A DNA stretch of 64,000 nucleotides from Magnetococcales bacterium (lineage in GTDB: Bacteria; Pseudomonadota; Magnetococcia; Magnetococcales; JADFWU01): assembly GCA_015234045.1 (NCBI GenBank), contig JADFWU010000001.1, forward strand, positions 253,943 through 317,942. The letters are read 5' to 3'. Each line of letters begins with the position of its first letter. The first letter of the stretch is position 1. A program made the translations under genes and the position numbers. The notes beneath the pieces are model-generated. The model had not been told where the DNA came from. It was given only the letters and a program-made list of their open reading frames with translations, and did no database searches. This document shows positions 45,132 through 54,247 of this stretch, piece after piece.

Positions 45132-45557
45132 TCAACACTGAACCCAAGGAAGACCATGAAAGCGCCAGCCGTTGATGCTGGAGCGGTGATGATGTTCATC
45201 CCGGTCGCCTTCAAAGCCTTCCAGGACGTTGTAAACCAGTGTGAATCCGTTTTCTAAAAGGAAGTTGCCTGCGTCAATGGAACGATGTCCTGAGCGACAA
45301 ATCAGTACGATAGGCTTGTCTTTTTTTGCTACGTTTGAAATCTCTTTTAGAAAATCCTCATTGATCTCAAAATCGGGATAATCCTGCCAGGAAATATTTT
45401 CAACTCGAGGGGGATGACCGACAAAGAAGTGCTCCAGCTCCATGCGGATATCAATAAAAGCGGCTTCCTTATTCTCCTCAAGAAATGCATGCGCCTGTTG
45501 GGGTGTCAATTGTTTCAAGTCGGGGTGGATAGCACTATGGGGTGCTGAAGCCATCAT
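45132..45557 (-). CDS. Rhodanese-like protein
   Basis: This 141-residue single rhodanese domain has the start LTPQQAHAFLEENKEAAFIDIRMELEHFFVGHP and active-site loop ICRSGHRSIDAG, in which the Cys accepts sulfur. The end (HHHRSSINGWRFHGLPW) is typical for stand-alone forms. No signal peptide. It is 3 bases after the ferritin-like gene, so the two are probably one operon for sulfur or redox handling. Confidence 0.9.
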   Translation of the reverse strand: MMASAPHSAIHPDLKQLTPQQAHAFLEENKEAAFIDIRMELEHFFVGHPPRVENISWQDYPDFEINEDFLKEISNVAKKDKPIVLICRSGHRSIDAGNFLLENGFTLVYNVLEGFEGDRDEHHHRSSINGWRFHGLPWVQC

Positions 45558-45560
45558 GGA

Positions 45561-46085
45561 TCAATCCTCCCGGAGCATATCATCATACTCTTGTTCCAGT
45601 TTGCGACACTGGTCCTCTTTAACGCGGGCCAGAAAGCTAAAGGCATCCAGAATCTCAGCATGGCAATCTGTTTCTTTCAGATCCATGTAAAGATTTTGGG
45701 TGGAGCGGGTGCGCTTGATAGATAAAATGAGCGCATCTTCATAGCCCAGTTTATCTGTTTTATTTCGTCCTTTGGAAACCAGATATTTGGCAATTTTCAG
45801 GTCAGGGTCAGCAATGATTTTTTCTGATGCGGGGATTTTATGAGCCGCCATAATATCTTCGAGCTTTTGCTTGTTTGCCAACTCTTCTTTGGCATGCTCT
45901 CGCCAGATTTGTTTTGCGTCACCTGTGTCCGCCCGCTTGGCCAAAGCAGAAAAAAAGGCGTATTCCGCTTCTTCCTGCTCCATGGCAAATTGCATAAGGT
46001 CTTCAAAAGTATCTGAAACTGAAGGGTTTTTTTCAATTTCATCTTCTAAAGATTGTGGTCCAAGTAGATCATCCAGATTGTCCAT
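45561..46085 (-). CDS. Ferritin-like/rubrerythrin-type diiron protein
   Basis: This 174-residue four-helix protein has helices with regularly spaced carboxylates: FAMEQEEAEYAFFSALAKR, WREHAKEELANKQKLEDIM, GYEDALILSIKRTRSTQNLYMDL and ILDAFSFLARVKEDQCRKLEQEYD. This is the pattern of the rubrerythrin/ferritin-like superfamily. No rubredoxin domain follows. It may act in peroxide or iron handling. The rhodanese gene follows at once. Confidence 0.8.
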   Translation of the reverse strand: MDNLDDLLGPQSLEDEIEKNPSVSDTFEDLMQFAMEQEEAEYAFFSALAKRADTGDAKQIWREHAKEELANKQKLEDIMAAHKIPASEKIIADPDLKIAKYLVSKGRNKTDKLGYEDALILSIKRTRSTQNLYMDLKETDCHAEILDAFSFLARVKEDQCRKLEQEYDDMLRED

Positions 46086-46377
46086 GGTGTTTTCTTCTCC
46101 GCCCGATGGTACTATGGTTCACCGTGATCCATTGTCTGAATTTGTACAGTGATATTCAGACACAGGGAATAAGGGATGCTTCTTTATCCCCGGGATGATA
46201 AGTGGAAGGTATCGGATCACTCACGTCTCTGCACGGTTTTTCTTACAGTCTTGATCCTTTTGCCTTAAAAGAGGATCATGGTTTAATGTGTTTTTGATAT
46301 GAATCGAGTGTCGGTTGACCACGCAAGTTGACTAGCGAATTTCATTGCCGAAGGGTGGCTACAAACGGTCGCTTTTC

Positions 46378-47064
46378 ATGAAGGTTAGTGAGTCGATTCC
46401 CATGAATCCGAAGGACAAAGAACAGAAGGTACCGCTTTCTCGCGCTACAACCGGTGTGCCACAACCACCGGGAAAAGCAACCCTGCTCAATCGGCAACGG
46501 GTTAGACGGCGCATGCGCCGAAAAAACGGCGATGAGGTGGGTTCAAAAATTCACAGTCGATCCGGTGGTAGTGCTGGTGGTCGTGGCGGGATCATTGGTT
46601 TTCTATTATATGGGACCATGGATGCCATCATTTTTTCGGTCGTCGGACTGGGAATGATGGTTCGAGGTTTTTTCGGGCTGTTTTCCAGCGTAACAGAAGA
46701 CGACCATACTGATGAGTTGGAAGCCGCATGGCAAGAAGCTGGTTTGGAGACAGGTGAGATTGATCATCAAAATCCTCAAGGGGGTGTTGCGCCTGTCGAA
46801 CGAGAAGTACGCATTGGTCCCGATGGTTTGGAAGATATTGGTATCAAAACATGGGACGAAGAGCTGACCGATTTGGAAAAAGAGTTGATAGACGGCGAAG
46901 GTATTATTAAACCGATCATTGAGGGCGGGTTGCATAACCAGAAAATAAAAGGCCTGTTACAAGAAGAAGATGGATTGCCTGAAGAGGAGTTGATTGATCA
47001 AGCTGGAGCTTTGAGATTGGCTCTGAAAGAGGGATCGCCACCAGAGGAAACAACGGATGCGTGA
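46378..47064 (+). CDS. Single-span membrane protein with acidic C-terminal tail, unknown function
   Basis: From ATG 46378 this is 228 residues; TTG 46345 and ATG 46402 are alternatives and no ribosome site decides. The N-terminal part is basic and disordered (RQRVRRRMRRKNGDEVGSKI) and is followed by a Gly/Ser stretch. One membrane segment lies near residues 75-100 (FLLYGTMDAIIFSVVGLGMMV), then an acidic tail of about 130 residues. It lies 39 bases before the Ser/Thr kinase gene, so it could be a kinase partner or substrate. Not recognised. Confidence 0.6.
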   Translation: MKVSESIPMNPKDKEQKVPLSRATTGVPQPPGKATLLNRQRVRRRMRRKNGDEVGSKIHSRSGGSAGGRGGIIGFLLYGTMDAIIFSVVGLGMMVRGFFGLFSSVTEDDHTDELEAAWQEAGLETGEIDHQNPQGGVAPVEREVRIGPDGLEDIGIKTWDEELTDLEKELIDGEGIIKPIIEGGLHNQKIKGLLQEEDGLPEEELIDQAGALRLALKEGSPPEETTDA

Positions 47065-47103
47065 TGTCATCATCAGCAACCCGCTGATGGGCAAAGATTT
47101 TTT

Positions 47104-49071
47104 ATGAGCCGAAAGTCACATCATAACGCGCTGCCTAATGGAACGCATCTGCTATGGTATGAAGTGATCAGGGTGCTTGGTAAGGGTGGCTTTGGTATCA
47201 CCTATCTGGCTAAGGATACCAACCATGATCAGCTTGTCGCGATCAAGGAGTATCTTCCTGCGGGTATCGGTACGCGCGAACAAGGAAAACGGGATGTGCA
47301 GCCAAACTCATCGGCTGATGAAGCAACCTTCAAATGGGGCTTGGATCGTTTTCTGAAGGAAGCTCAGGTACTCGCCCGGTTTAAACATCCCTCCATCGTC
47401 AAAATTCAAAGCTTTTTCAAAGATGCCAATACCGCATATATGGTGATGGACTATGAGCAGGGCGAAGGACTGAACGCCATTTTAAAACGGCGTAAGACCC
47501 TGACTCAGCGCGAGGTGTCCCATATTCTACCGCCTATTCTTGATGGACTGGAAACGCTTCATAATGCGGATTATATCCACCGTGACATCAAGCCTCCCAA
47601 TATCTTGATTCGTAAAAAGACCAATACACCGGTTATTCTTGATTTTGGATCGGCACGTCAAGCCATTACCGGGCAAAGCAATGAGATGACCAGTCTGTTA
47701 AGTCTGGGTTACTCGCCTTTTGAACAGTATGATTCTTCCGGTGCCAATCAAGGTCCATGGTCAGATATCTATGCGCTGGCTGGTGTGCTGTATCGAATCA
47801 TATGCGGACGTAAACCCGTTGATGCCATGGTGCGGGCAAATGCGCGTCTTCGTAATCAAAATGATCCGCTAATGCCTGCCATTGAAGTGGGAAAAGGGCG
47901 CTATTCTGAGACATTTCTAAAGGCCATTGATCGTGGTTTGGCGGTAATGGAACAGGATCGGCCTCAGAGCATTAATGTATGGCGTACCATGCTGTTAGGT
48001 GCATATGGTACGCTACAGGATAGCGATATCGTAGCAGCTGACAAGCCGCATACTGAGGATAAAAAGCCTGCTGCAACGCCGCCTTCAAAAAATCAGTCAG
48101 TCCCGAAGATAAAACGAAAAGCGCCACGAAAAAAGAAAAACGCATGGCGTAGTTTTATCTCTTCTCTGGATGAGTTTGGCACTCAGCTTGGTGGAAATTT
48201 CGATAAAGGCAAAAAAACCGAAAATATCGACCTGGATGTTGAGGAGAATAAAAAGTCTGTCCAAGAACGGGTATTGGTAAAAGAGCCAGAAAAACCCGAA
48301 GAAGTGCGTAAGCCAATGCTCATGAAACTGCATGCTGACCGAGAGGCGGGTGATGTGTGGCAGGAGTATTTGACCGGTATGTCTTTCATATGGGCACCAA
48401 CGGGCAAGTTTTTCATGGGTAGTGACAGAGAGGAACGCGGCCGCCGTCCAGATGAGGGGCCACGCCATGAAGTCAGTTTGGATGGCTTCTGGATTGGTCA
48501 ATATCCAGTCACTTGGGCAGAGTGGAACCGGGTGATGGGTGATAATCCACGCGGTGTATATAAGCCAGCTATGGAAAAATACCCAGTTGAGCGTACCGAC
48601 TGGCGGGATGTGAAACAATTCATTACACGCTACTCTGGGATGTTGCAGTCAGAGTATGATGTACGCTTACCCAGTGAAGCGGAATGGGAATATGCGGCTC
48701 GTGGTGGAGCTGAGACAGTATTTTTCTTTGGTGATGATCCGTCCCAATTAAAGGAATACGCTTGGTATTTGGATAACGCCTGTGGTCGTCCACGGCCAGT
48801 AGGAGAGAAGCAACCCAATCCGTGGGGTATTTATGATCAGCTTGGCAATGTTTGGGAGTGGACGGAAGATTGGTACGCGGCCAAATATTACCAAAACAGC
48901 CCAGAAGCGAACCCGAAAGGGGCGGAGAGTGGTCAATATCGTGTACGCCGAGGCGGGTGTTGGAAAAGCAGTATAGCGGCCTGTCGTCCGGCTCATCGGA
49001 ATCGCGTGACAGAGACCACGCGCGGAAATTCAATGGGATTTCGGATTGTTCTACGCGATACGCAGAAGTAG
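47104..49071 (+). CDS. Ser/Thr protein kinase fused to a formylglycine-synthase-like (SUMF1) domain
   Basis: This 655-residue protein has a kinase domain at about 20-300 with GKGGFGITYLAKD, Lys48 in VAIKEYLP, Asp161 in HRDIKPPNIL and VILDFGSARQ, all needed for activity. A basic, disordered linker (about 315-410, KIKRKAPRKKKN) leads to an FGE-sulfatase/SUMF1-type domain at about 420-650 (WAPTGKFFMGSDREERGRRPDEGPRHEVSLD split over the motif start, QYPVTWAEW, VRLPSEAEWEYAARGG, GNVWEWTEDWY, RGGCWKSS). The active-site Cys pair of true FGE is not clear (only one Cys in the ACRPAHRNR segment), so it is probably a binding domain rather than an oxidase. No membrane segment. Downstream of the membrane-protein gene. 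Confidence 0.9.
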   Translation: MSRKSHHNALPNGTHLLWYEVIRVLGKGGFGITYLAKDTNHDQLVAIKEYLPAGIGTREQGKRDVQPNSSADEATFKWGLDRFLKEAQVLARFKHPSIVKIQSFFKDANTAYMVMDYEQGEGLNAILKRRKTLTQREVSHILPPILDGLETLHNADYIHRDIKPPNILIRKKTNTPVILDFGSARQAITGQSNEMTSLLSLGYSPFEQYDSSGANQGPWSDIYALAGVLYRIICGRKPVDAMVRANARLRNQNDPLMPAIEVGKGRYSETFLKAIDRGLAVMEQDRPQSINVWRTMLLGAYGTLQDSDIVAADKPHTEDKKPAATPPSKNQSVPKIKRKAPRKKKNAWRSFISSLDEFGTQLGGNFDKGKKTENIDLDVEENKKSVQERVLVKEPEKPEEVRKPMLMKLHADREAGDVWQEYLTGMSFIWAPTGKFFMGSDREERGRRPDEGPRHEVSLDGFWIGQYPVTWAEWNRVMGDNPRGVYKPAMEKYPVERTDWRDVKQFITRYSGMLQSEYDVRLPSEAEWEYAARGGAETVFFFGDDPSQLKEYAWYLDNACGRPRPVGEKQPNPWGIYDQLGNVWEWTEDWYAAKYYQNSPEANPKGAESGQYRVRRGGCWKSSIAACRPAHRNRVTETTRGNSMGFRIVLRDTQK

Positions 49072-49187
49072 ATTTTTTATATAGTGATTTCGTCTTTTTG
49101 TGAAATCAGACCAGGAAATTTGGGATCAGCTTACCTATGCGCTCAATGTGACCTTGGATGATATTGTCTAAGAGCTAAGGAACCTGT

Positions 49188-49280
49188 AGGGGCTGTAAAA
49201 AAATAATCATCCCACTCGCTGGTCTCTTGATCCGTCTGCTGCGTATCGGCAAGAGAATGATTCTTTTATTATGTGGCCCT
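49188..49280. repeat. Palindromic repeat element, copy 2, abutting the PilZ stop codon
   Basis: The ends AGGGGCTGTAAAAAAATAAT (left) and ATTATGTGGCCCT (right) are imperfect inverted repeats, and AATCAT/ATGATT continue the arms. CTGGTCTCTTGATCCGTC inside matches the copy at 17361 exactly. The right end (GGCCCT at 49275-49280) runs into the stop codon of the PilZ gene at 49279-49659, mirroring the first copy, which abuts the SagB-type stop codon. About 90 bases, no protein coded. Confidence 0.7.
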
Positions 49281-49659
49281 AAACAATCGTTAAATCCAGC
49301 CCATTCGCCACTGTTTCAGATTCCGCTTCATCATCCTCTTCATCAAAAGTCAGGCCCAGTCCATCATTGGTTACGCGGGCTACCTGACAGTGGAACGCCA
49401 TCTGCACCTCTTTACCATTTTCCTTCATGGTGACATCAACAACACCGCCATCGCCTACGTCAATGCCTTTGGGTGGGTGAGTAGTGAGCATGAACGCACC
49501 GCTCATACTTACATCAGCGGTGCGTCCTGTTATTTCGCTACTGTCTTTATCCGCAATAAAATGCAGTTGTGTGATATAGGAAAAGCGTTCATCTTCCCGA
49601 TGTGAACCAGAGGTGATGGTGTTCGGGGCTGGTTCTTGTTGGTTGTCGCAATGGGTCAT
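49279..49659 (-). CDS. PilZ-domain protein
   Basis: This 126-residue protein has a PilZ fold: EDERFSYITQLHFIADKD, then ITGRTADVSMSGAFMLT, in which DVSMSG is the conserved D/NxSxxG turn, then AFHCQVARVTNDGLGLTF. The usual RxxxR entry is reduced to EDERFSY, so cyclic-di-GMP binding is uncertain. The C-terminus is acidic and short. No signal peptide. Gene for a receiver protein lies 26 bases upstream. Confidence 0.8.
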   Translation of the reverse strand: MTHCDNQQEPAPNTITSGSHREDERFSYITQLHFIADKDSSEITGRTADVSMSGAFMLTTHPPKGIDVGDGGVVDVTMKENGKEVQMAFHCQVARVTNDGLGLTFDEEDDEAESETVANGLDLTIV

Positions 49660-49685
49660 GATTCATGCTTTCCGCTTCTCAGATT

Positions 49686-50081
49686 CTAACCAGCAATCAG
49701 ATTGTACTGATTGAGCTTCTCTTCCAAACTTTCTCGGGAGATTGGTTTGGCCAGGTAATCCGTGCAGTGACCATGGAAAAACGCTTTGACCACATGTTCT
49801 TCGGTATCCAGGGCAGTGGTCATGAATATGATCGTATCACCACTGATTTCAAACTCTTCTTCCAAAGCGCGGATTTTCTTCAATGCGGCCTGACCATCCA
49901 TTTCAGGCATCATGATATCCAGGCAGATTAGATCATAGGGCTCGCCATCTGCCAAAGAGAGTTCAAACGCTTCAACCGCTTCACGCCCATTCACCGCCAG
50001 ATCACAATCACCATGGGAAGCAAGCAGTTGGCTCAACAACAGACGGTTATTGGCTTCATCATCTACGATCAATATTTTCAC
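49686..50081 (-). CDS. Stand-alone response-regulator receiver (CheY-like)
   Basis: This 131-residue receiver has the acid pair at the start (ILIVDDEANNRLLLSQLL), phospho-acceptor Asp in LICLDIMMPEMDGQAAL, conserved Thr in IIFMTTALD and Lys in DYLAKPISRESL. No output domain. It is probably a phosphorelay partner, for instance of a kinase without its own regulator. It precedes a PilZ gene on the same strand. Confidence 0.92.
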   Translation of the reverse strand: MKILIVDDEANNRLLLSQLLASHGDCDLAVNGREAVEAFELSLADGEPYDLICLDIMMPEMDGQAALKKIRALEEEFEISGDTIIFMTTALDTEEHVVKAFFHGHCTDYLAKPISRESLEEKLNQYNLIAG

Positions 50082-50133
50082 AGCTGCGATCTCCTAGTGA
50101 GGGCAGAAATAGATGTATTTACACTGTAATATA

Positions 50134-52776
50134 CTAACCCACTAAGCTCTTGGATACCATTTCAAAGAGATCTCTGGACAAGTTTTCCTGATCCGCTATG
50201 CTCTGCAATGTATCGCGCATCAGCCTAGCGCGTTTGAGTTCAAGGCGTTGCCAACGACACAACGGTGTGACCATGCGAGCGGATACTTGCGGGTTGATGG
50301 GATCTAATTCACGGATCCGATCTGCCAAAAAGTGATAACCAGAACCATCTGGATTATGAAAACTGACTGGATTGGCAGCACAGAACGCACCGATCAACGC
50401 CCGCACACGGTTGGGATTTTTGATGGAAAAAGCGGGATGATCCATCAGCTTAACCACGCGATCCAATGTGCTGTCCAACGGTGCCATTGCTTGAATGCTC
50501 AACCATTTATCCATTACCAGTGGATCATCTTTCCACTGATCATGAAAGCGTTGTAGCGCTTCAGAAGCTTCCGGGCTGTCCTGATGTACCAAAGGTGTCA
50601 GACTGGCCAGACAGTCAGTCATGTTGTCTGTATTCTGAAATAGATCCCAAGCCAGTTTGCGTGCCGATTCGGACCGGGTAGCCATCAGATAACCCAGAGC
50701 CACGCGGCGTAGACTTCTTTTGCCCGTTAGCTTGGTGTCATAGCGATAGGAACCAGCAATCGCATGATCATGGAATACCTGGGTCAATGTGTCGGCAAGT
50801 TGTCCACCAAGTTCAGCACGAATAAAGCGCATGGCCTTATGGATCAGACCGGGATCAGCCTCTGCCATGATGCTGATTAAATAGTTTTCTTCCGGCAGCA
50901 TCAGAGAGAGCGCTTTTGAGGCAGGATTAAGCGTGTCATGCAGCAGTGTACGCTTGAACGCATCGACATAATTTTCTGACAGCGAGAGTGGTTCACCGGC
51001 TTTGAGTCGATCCACCAGCTGAAAAGCCAGACGACAGCCCAATTCCTGACCGGATTCCCAACGGTTGAATGGATCGGTATCGTAGCCCCACAGAAAAATT
51101 AATTCATCATCAGAGAGGTGGCTGTTCAGATTTACTGGAGCGGAAAAGTCACGTAGTAGTGAAGGAATCGGTTTGTTTTTCAAATGAGAGAATGTAAAAG
51201 TGCCGGTTTGTTCGGTCAATTCCAGGATATGTTCAGTACCAACTGTTTCTGATTCCTCTTTTAAAAACAGTGGTAACGGTTCACCGGTTTGTGCATCCAA
51301 AAGAGCCATGGAGATGGGAATATGAAACGGTTTTTTATCGGTCTGTCCGGGTGTTGAAGGACAGGCTTGCCGAATAGTCAGGGTTAGGTTCTGTTTCGCG
51401 GCATCATAGTCACTCTCGACATCAAGAGCCGGTGTGCCTGCCTGTTTATACCAACGCCGGAATTGACCAAGATCCCGTTGATTGGCATCTTCCATGGACT
51501 TAACAAACGCTTCCACCGTTACTGCTTGACCATCATGCCGTTCAAAGTAAAGATCCATCCCTTTACGAAAACCATCCCGGCCTAGAAGTGTTTGGATCAT
51601 CCGAACCACCTCAGCGCCTTTGTTATAGATGGTCATGGTATAGAAATTATTGATCTCCATGTAGCTGTCAGGTTGAACAGGGTGGGCGGTTGGTCCAGAA
51701 TCTTCGGCGAACTGATGTGTTCTCAATACGCGAACATCATTCACACGCTGAACCGCTCTGGCGGTCATATCGGATGAAAACTCCTGATCCCGATAGACGG
51801 TCAGTCCCTCTTTCAGACTCAACTGAAACCAATCCCGACAGGTGATGCGGTTTCCGGTCCAGTTATGAAAGTATTCATGAGCGATCACGCCTTCGATCAT
51901 CTCATAATCGGTATCCGTGGCGGTTTCAGGTTTGGCCAGAACATACTTGGCGTTGAAAACATTGAGTCCTTTGTTTTCCATTGCGCCCATGTTGAAATCA
52001 TTCACCGCAACGATCATGTAGATATCCAGATCATATTCACGGCCAAACTTTTCTTCATCCCAACGCATGGAGCGGGCAAGGGAGTCCAACGCATGGTCAC
52101 AGCGATCAATATTTTCCGGCTCAACATAGATACGCATATCAACAGTGCGACCAGAAACAGTAACGAAATCTCGTTGTTTAAGCGCCAACGGACCAGCCAC
52201 AAGAGCAAACAGATAACACGGCTTAGGAAAGGGATCTTCCCAGGTAATAACCTCAGAATCTGGTTTTTCATCGATGGGGTTGCCATTGGATAAACGGACA
52301 GGATAGCGTTTTGGATCGGCAATAATCGTGGTCCTGAACCGCGCCATAACATCTGGACGATCAGGAAAATAGGTGATTTTTCTAAAGCCTTCCGCCTCAC
52401 ATTGAGTACAATAGATACCGTTTGTCTTGTAAAGTCCTTCCAGGGAAGTGTTTTCAGCCGGACGGATTCGTGTGGTGATTGCCAAGGTGAAACGCTCTGG
52501 CACATCGGCGATGGTCAGGTATTCCTCATCAATCTGATAGCGCTCTTCTGAAAGCGTAGCACCATCCAAAACCAGTTTATCCAAGGTCAATTGACGACCA
52601 TTGAGAATGAGTGCTGGTTCTTTGCTGGTAACATCGGGATTGCGTCGCATGGTCAGAACGGCATCAACTGTGGTCTCCGGGTCTTCCAATCGGAAAGTCA
52701 GATCCACATGATCCACCAGAAATTGTGGTGGCTGATACGCCTTTAAATAAGTTGTTTTTGAGGGTTTGCCAGTCAT
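50134..52776 (-). CDS. pepN: Aminopeptidase N (M1 family)
   Basis: This 880-residue protein has the length of bacterial PepN. Motifs: the substrate anchor GAMENKGLNVF, zinc site HEYFHNWTGNRITCRDWFQLSLKEGLTVYRDQEF (as HExxH with W spacing; here HEYFH, with the second Glu in KEGL), and the N-terminal CTQCEAEGFRKITYFPDRPDV. It removes N-terminal residues from peptides in the cytosol. I chose ATG 52776 with GGAG upstream; it agrees with the start of Escherichia coli PepN, while ATG 52815 adds 13 unusual residues. It lies after gspH, 22 bases away. Confidence 0.96.
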   Translation of the reverse strand: MTGKPSKTTYLKAYQPPQFLVDHVDLTFRLEDPETTVDAVLTMRRNPDVTSKEPALILNGRQLTLDKLVLDGATLSEERYQIDEEYLTIADVPERFTLAITTRIRPAENTSLEGLYKTNGIYCTQCEAEGFRKITYFPDRPDVMARFRTTIIADPKRYPVRLSNGNPIDEKPDSEVITWEDPFPKPCYLFALVAGPLALKQRDFVTVSGRTVDMRIYVEPENIDRCDHALDSLARSMRWDEEKFGREYDLDIYMIVAVNDFNMGAMENKGLNVFNAKYVLAKPETATDTDYEMIEGVIAHEYFHNWTGNRITCRDWFQLSLKEGLTVYRDQEFSSDMTARAVQRVNDVRVLRTHQFAEDSGPTAHPVQPDSYMEINNFYTMTIYNKGAEVVRMIQTLLGRDGFRKGMDLYFERHDGQAVTVEAFVKSMEDANQRDLGQFRRWYKQAGTPALDVESDYDAAKQNLTLTIRQACPSTPGQTDKKPFHIPISMALLDAQTGEPLPLFLKEESETVGTEHILELTEQTGTFTFSHLKNKPIPSLLRDFSAPVNLNSHLSDDELIFLWGYDTDPFNRWESGQELGCRLAFQLVDRLKAGEPLSLSENYVDAFKRTLLHDTLNPASKALSLMLPEENYLISIMAEADPGLIHKAMRFIRAELGGQLADTLTQVFHDHAIAGSYRYDTKLTGKRSLRRVALGYLMATRSESARKLAWDLFQNTDNMTDCLASLTPLVHQDSPEASEALQRFHDQWKDDPLVMDKWLSIQAMAPLDSTLDRVVKLMDHPAFSIKNPNRVRALIGAFCAANPVSFHNPDGSGYHFLADRIRELDPINPQVSARMVTPLCRWQRLELKRARLMRDTLQSIADQENLSRDLFEMVSKSLVG

Positions 52777-52798
52777 GATGACTCCAAAAGGATATAAA

Positions 52799-53344
52799 TC
52801 AAGAGGGGGTTTCACGTGATAAAATCATCGTCCAATCCCAAAGACCGTCTAAAATTACAGGTCTGAAACGGGCGGGATGATTGTAAATGCTGAATCCGAT
52901 TTTTCCATCTGTTGAGACGAATTGCATCAATATTTTTTCTTCGGGACCGTCTGTCGAAAAGTCGAGATCCATGATGAAATCGGTTTCCAACTCCGGATTA
53001 TCATGAATCCAGACCATTTTGATCAACTCAGGATCCAGTTTTCGTGGTTTGATCAGTGAGGTGTTAATCGCCTCAAAGGTTTCGCCGTTGAGGGCTTGGG
53101 CTTCGTAGCTGTTTTCATTAAGATCAATATGAAGCCGCAAGGTTTGATCCGGTGAATAGAGGCTGCGATCGGTGAGCCATTGCACGGTGTTGCGAAACCG
53201 AATCGACTCACTACGCAGCGTATCACCGCTGTCCCGCCACAGTTTGGGCACGATCAAAGAGGTCATGGTGACCATGATCAACATGACCACCAGGATCTCA
53301 AGCAGTGTAAAGCCAGCTTTGGATTGTGATCTACAGATCTTCAT
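52799..53344 (-). CDS. gspH: Type II secretion minor pseudopilin GspH
   Basis: This 181-residue protein has a prepilin peptidase site ([20 protein letters not shown], cleaved before Phe after Gly, with Glu+5) and a short pseudopilin domain. Position after gspG and size point to GspH. Its start overlaps the end of gspG. gspI, J, K are not downstream in the window; pepN follows instead. Confidence 0.85.
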   Translation of the reverse strand: MKICRSQSKAGFTLLEILVVMLIMVTMTSLIVPKLWRDSGDTLRSESIRFRNTVQWLTDRSLYSPDQTLRLHIDLNENSYEAQALNGETFEAINTSLIKPRKLDPELIKMVWIHDNPELETDFIMDLDFSTDGPEEKILMQFVSTDGKIGFSIYNHPARFRPVILDGLWDWTMILSRETPS

Positions 53345-53804
53345 CCAAATTCCATGACTCTATATCCGCATCGTTCCCTTCACCGCCTGGTTCACCATCA
53401 GCGCCATAGGAGAGTAGGTCATAGTCATTGTGTAGACCAGGATTGAGATAAACATAGAGGTTACCCCAAGGATCTTTTGGCGATTTAGCCAGATAGCCAC
53501 CGGAGCGCCAACGCTTGGGAATAGGTTCCACCTCCGGCTGATCCACCAAGGCGGTCAATGTCTGTTCACTGGTTGGGTAGCGGTGATTGTCCAGACGATA
53601 GAGTTCCAATGATTGAGAAATGGCTTGGATATCCATCTTAGCTTTGGTCCGGCGGGCTTCATCAGGACGGCTCATCACTTTGGGCACCACCAGGGCAGCC
53701 AATAAGCCGAGAATCACTACAACGACCATGATTTCAATCAAGGTGAAACCCTGTTGAGATGCCGTGTTTGTCTTACATTGAGCTGTTCTAAAAAAATACT
53801 TCAT
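53331..53804 (-). CDS. gspG: Type II secretion major pseudopilin GspG
   Basis: This 157-residue protein has a prepilin site ([23 protein letters not shown], cleavage after Gly, Glu+5) and the GspG body: [59 protein letters not shown], and calcium-binding [17 protein letters not shown]. It polymerises into the pseudopilus. Upstream neighbour is the YidD-like gene, not gspF, which is unusual. Confidence 0.97.
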   Translation of the reverse strand: MKYFFRTAQCKTNTASQQGFTLIEIMVVVVILGLLAALVVPKVMSRPDEARRTKAKMDIQAISQSLELYRLDNHRYPTSEQTLTALVDQPEVEPIPKRWRSGGYLAKSPKDPWGNLYVYLNPGLHNDYDLLSYGADGEPGGEGNDADIESWNLDEDL

Positions 53805-53806
53805 AA

Positions 53807-54247
53807 TCAGTCCTGTGTGACTTCATGTGAGGTTGATATCGAATGGGTCAACCAGTGATCGTTCAGTGAGAGCGGATCATAGGCGCGTTTGCGTCCATCG
53901 GGCAGTGTGATAACCGGATTATCGGTGATGGCTGTGCGTTCATGGATCAATCGATCCACTGTCATCAACAAGCCCAAAACAGCACCATGCTTTATTGTAG
54001 CTTCACGGGCGTATTGGGAACAGGAAGGATGAGACGGGCATCGATCACCATCCAATTTGCTTAATATATTACGGTAAAGAGAGAGTGGAAAAAGGATGAT
54101 ACTTTCTGTACTGATGCCTTCTTTTTCAATCTGTTTTTTAACAATGGGCAGTGGTTGATAAGCCAATGGATTCTCAGTGCTGGCATAATGGGTGTTTGGT
54201 GTTAACCAACAGATTGTTATCAAAAACAGAGTTCTAAAATAAATCAA
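53807..54247 (-). CDS. YidD-like protein with signal peptide, inside the gsp operon
   Basis: This 146-residue protein has a signal peptide ([22 protein letters not shown]) and a core YidD motif, [34 protein letters not shown], with the two conserved Cys. YidD normally sits with rnpA and yidC and helps membrane insertion. This copy has a longer N-terminus that looks exported and a position between gspF and gspG, so it is probably a specialised paralog. It overlaps the upstream TPR gene by 4 bases (ATGA type). Role in secretion is inference from location. Confidence 0.8.
   Translation of the reverse strand: MIYFRTLFLITICWLTPNTHYASTENPLAYQPLPIVKKQIEKEGISTESIILFPLSLYRNILSKLDGDRCPSHPSCSQYAREATIKHGAVLGLLMTVDRLIHERTAITDNPVITLPDGRKRAYDPLSLNDHWLTHSISTSHEVTQD

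Noticed and set aside
47104-49071. C-terminal domain of the kinase considered as a true formylglycine-generating enzyme.
   Set aside because: The paired active-site cysteines are not evident and no sulfatase gene is adjacent.
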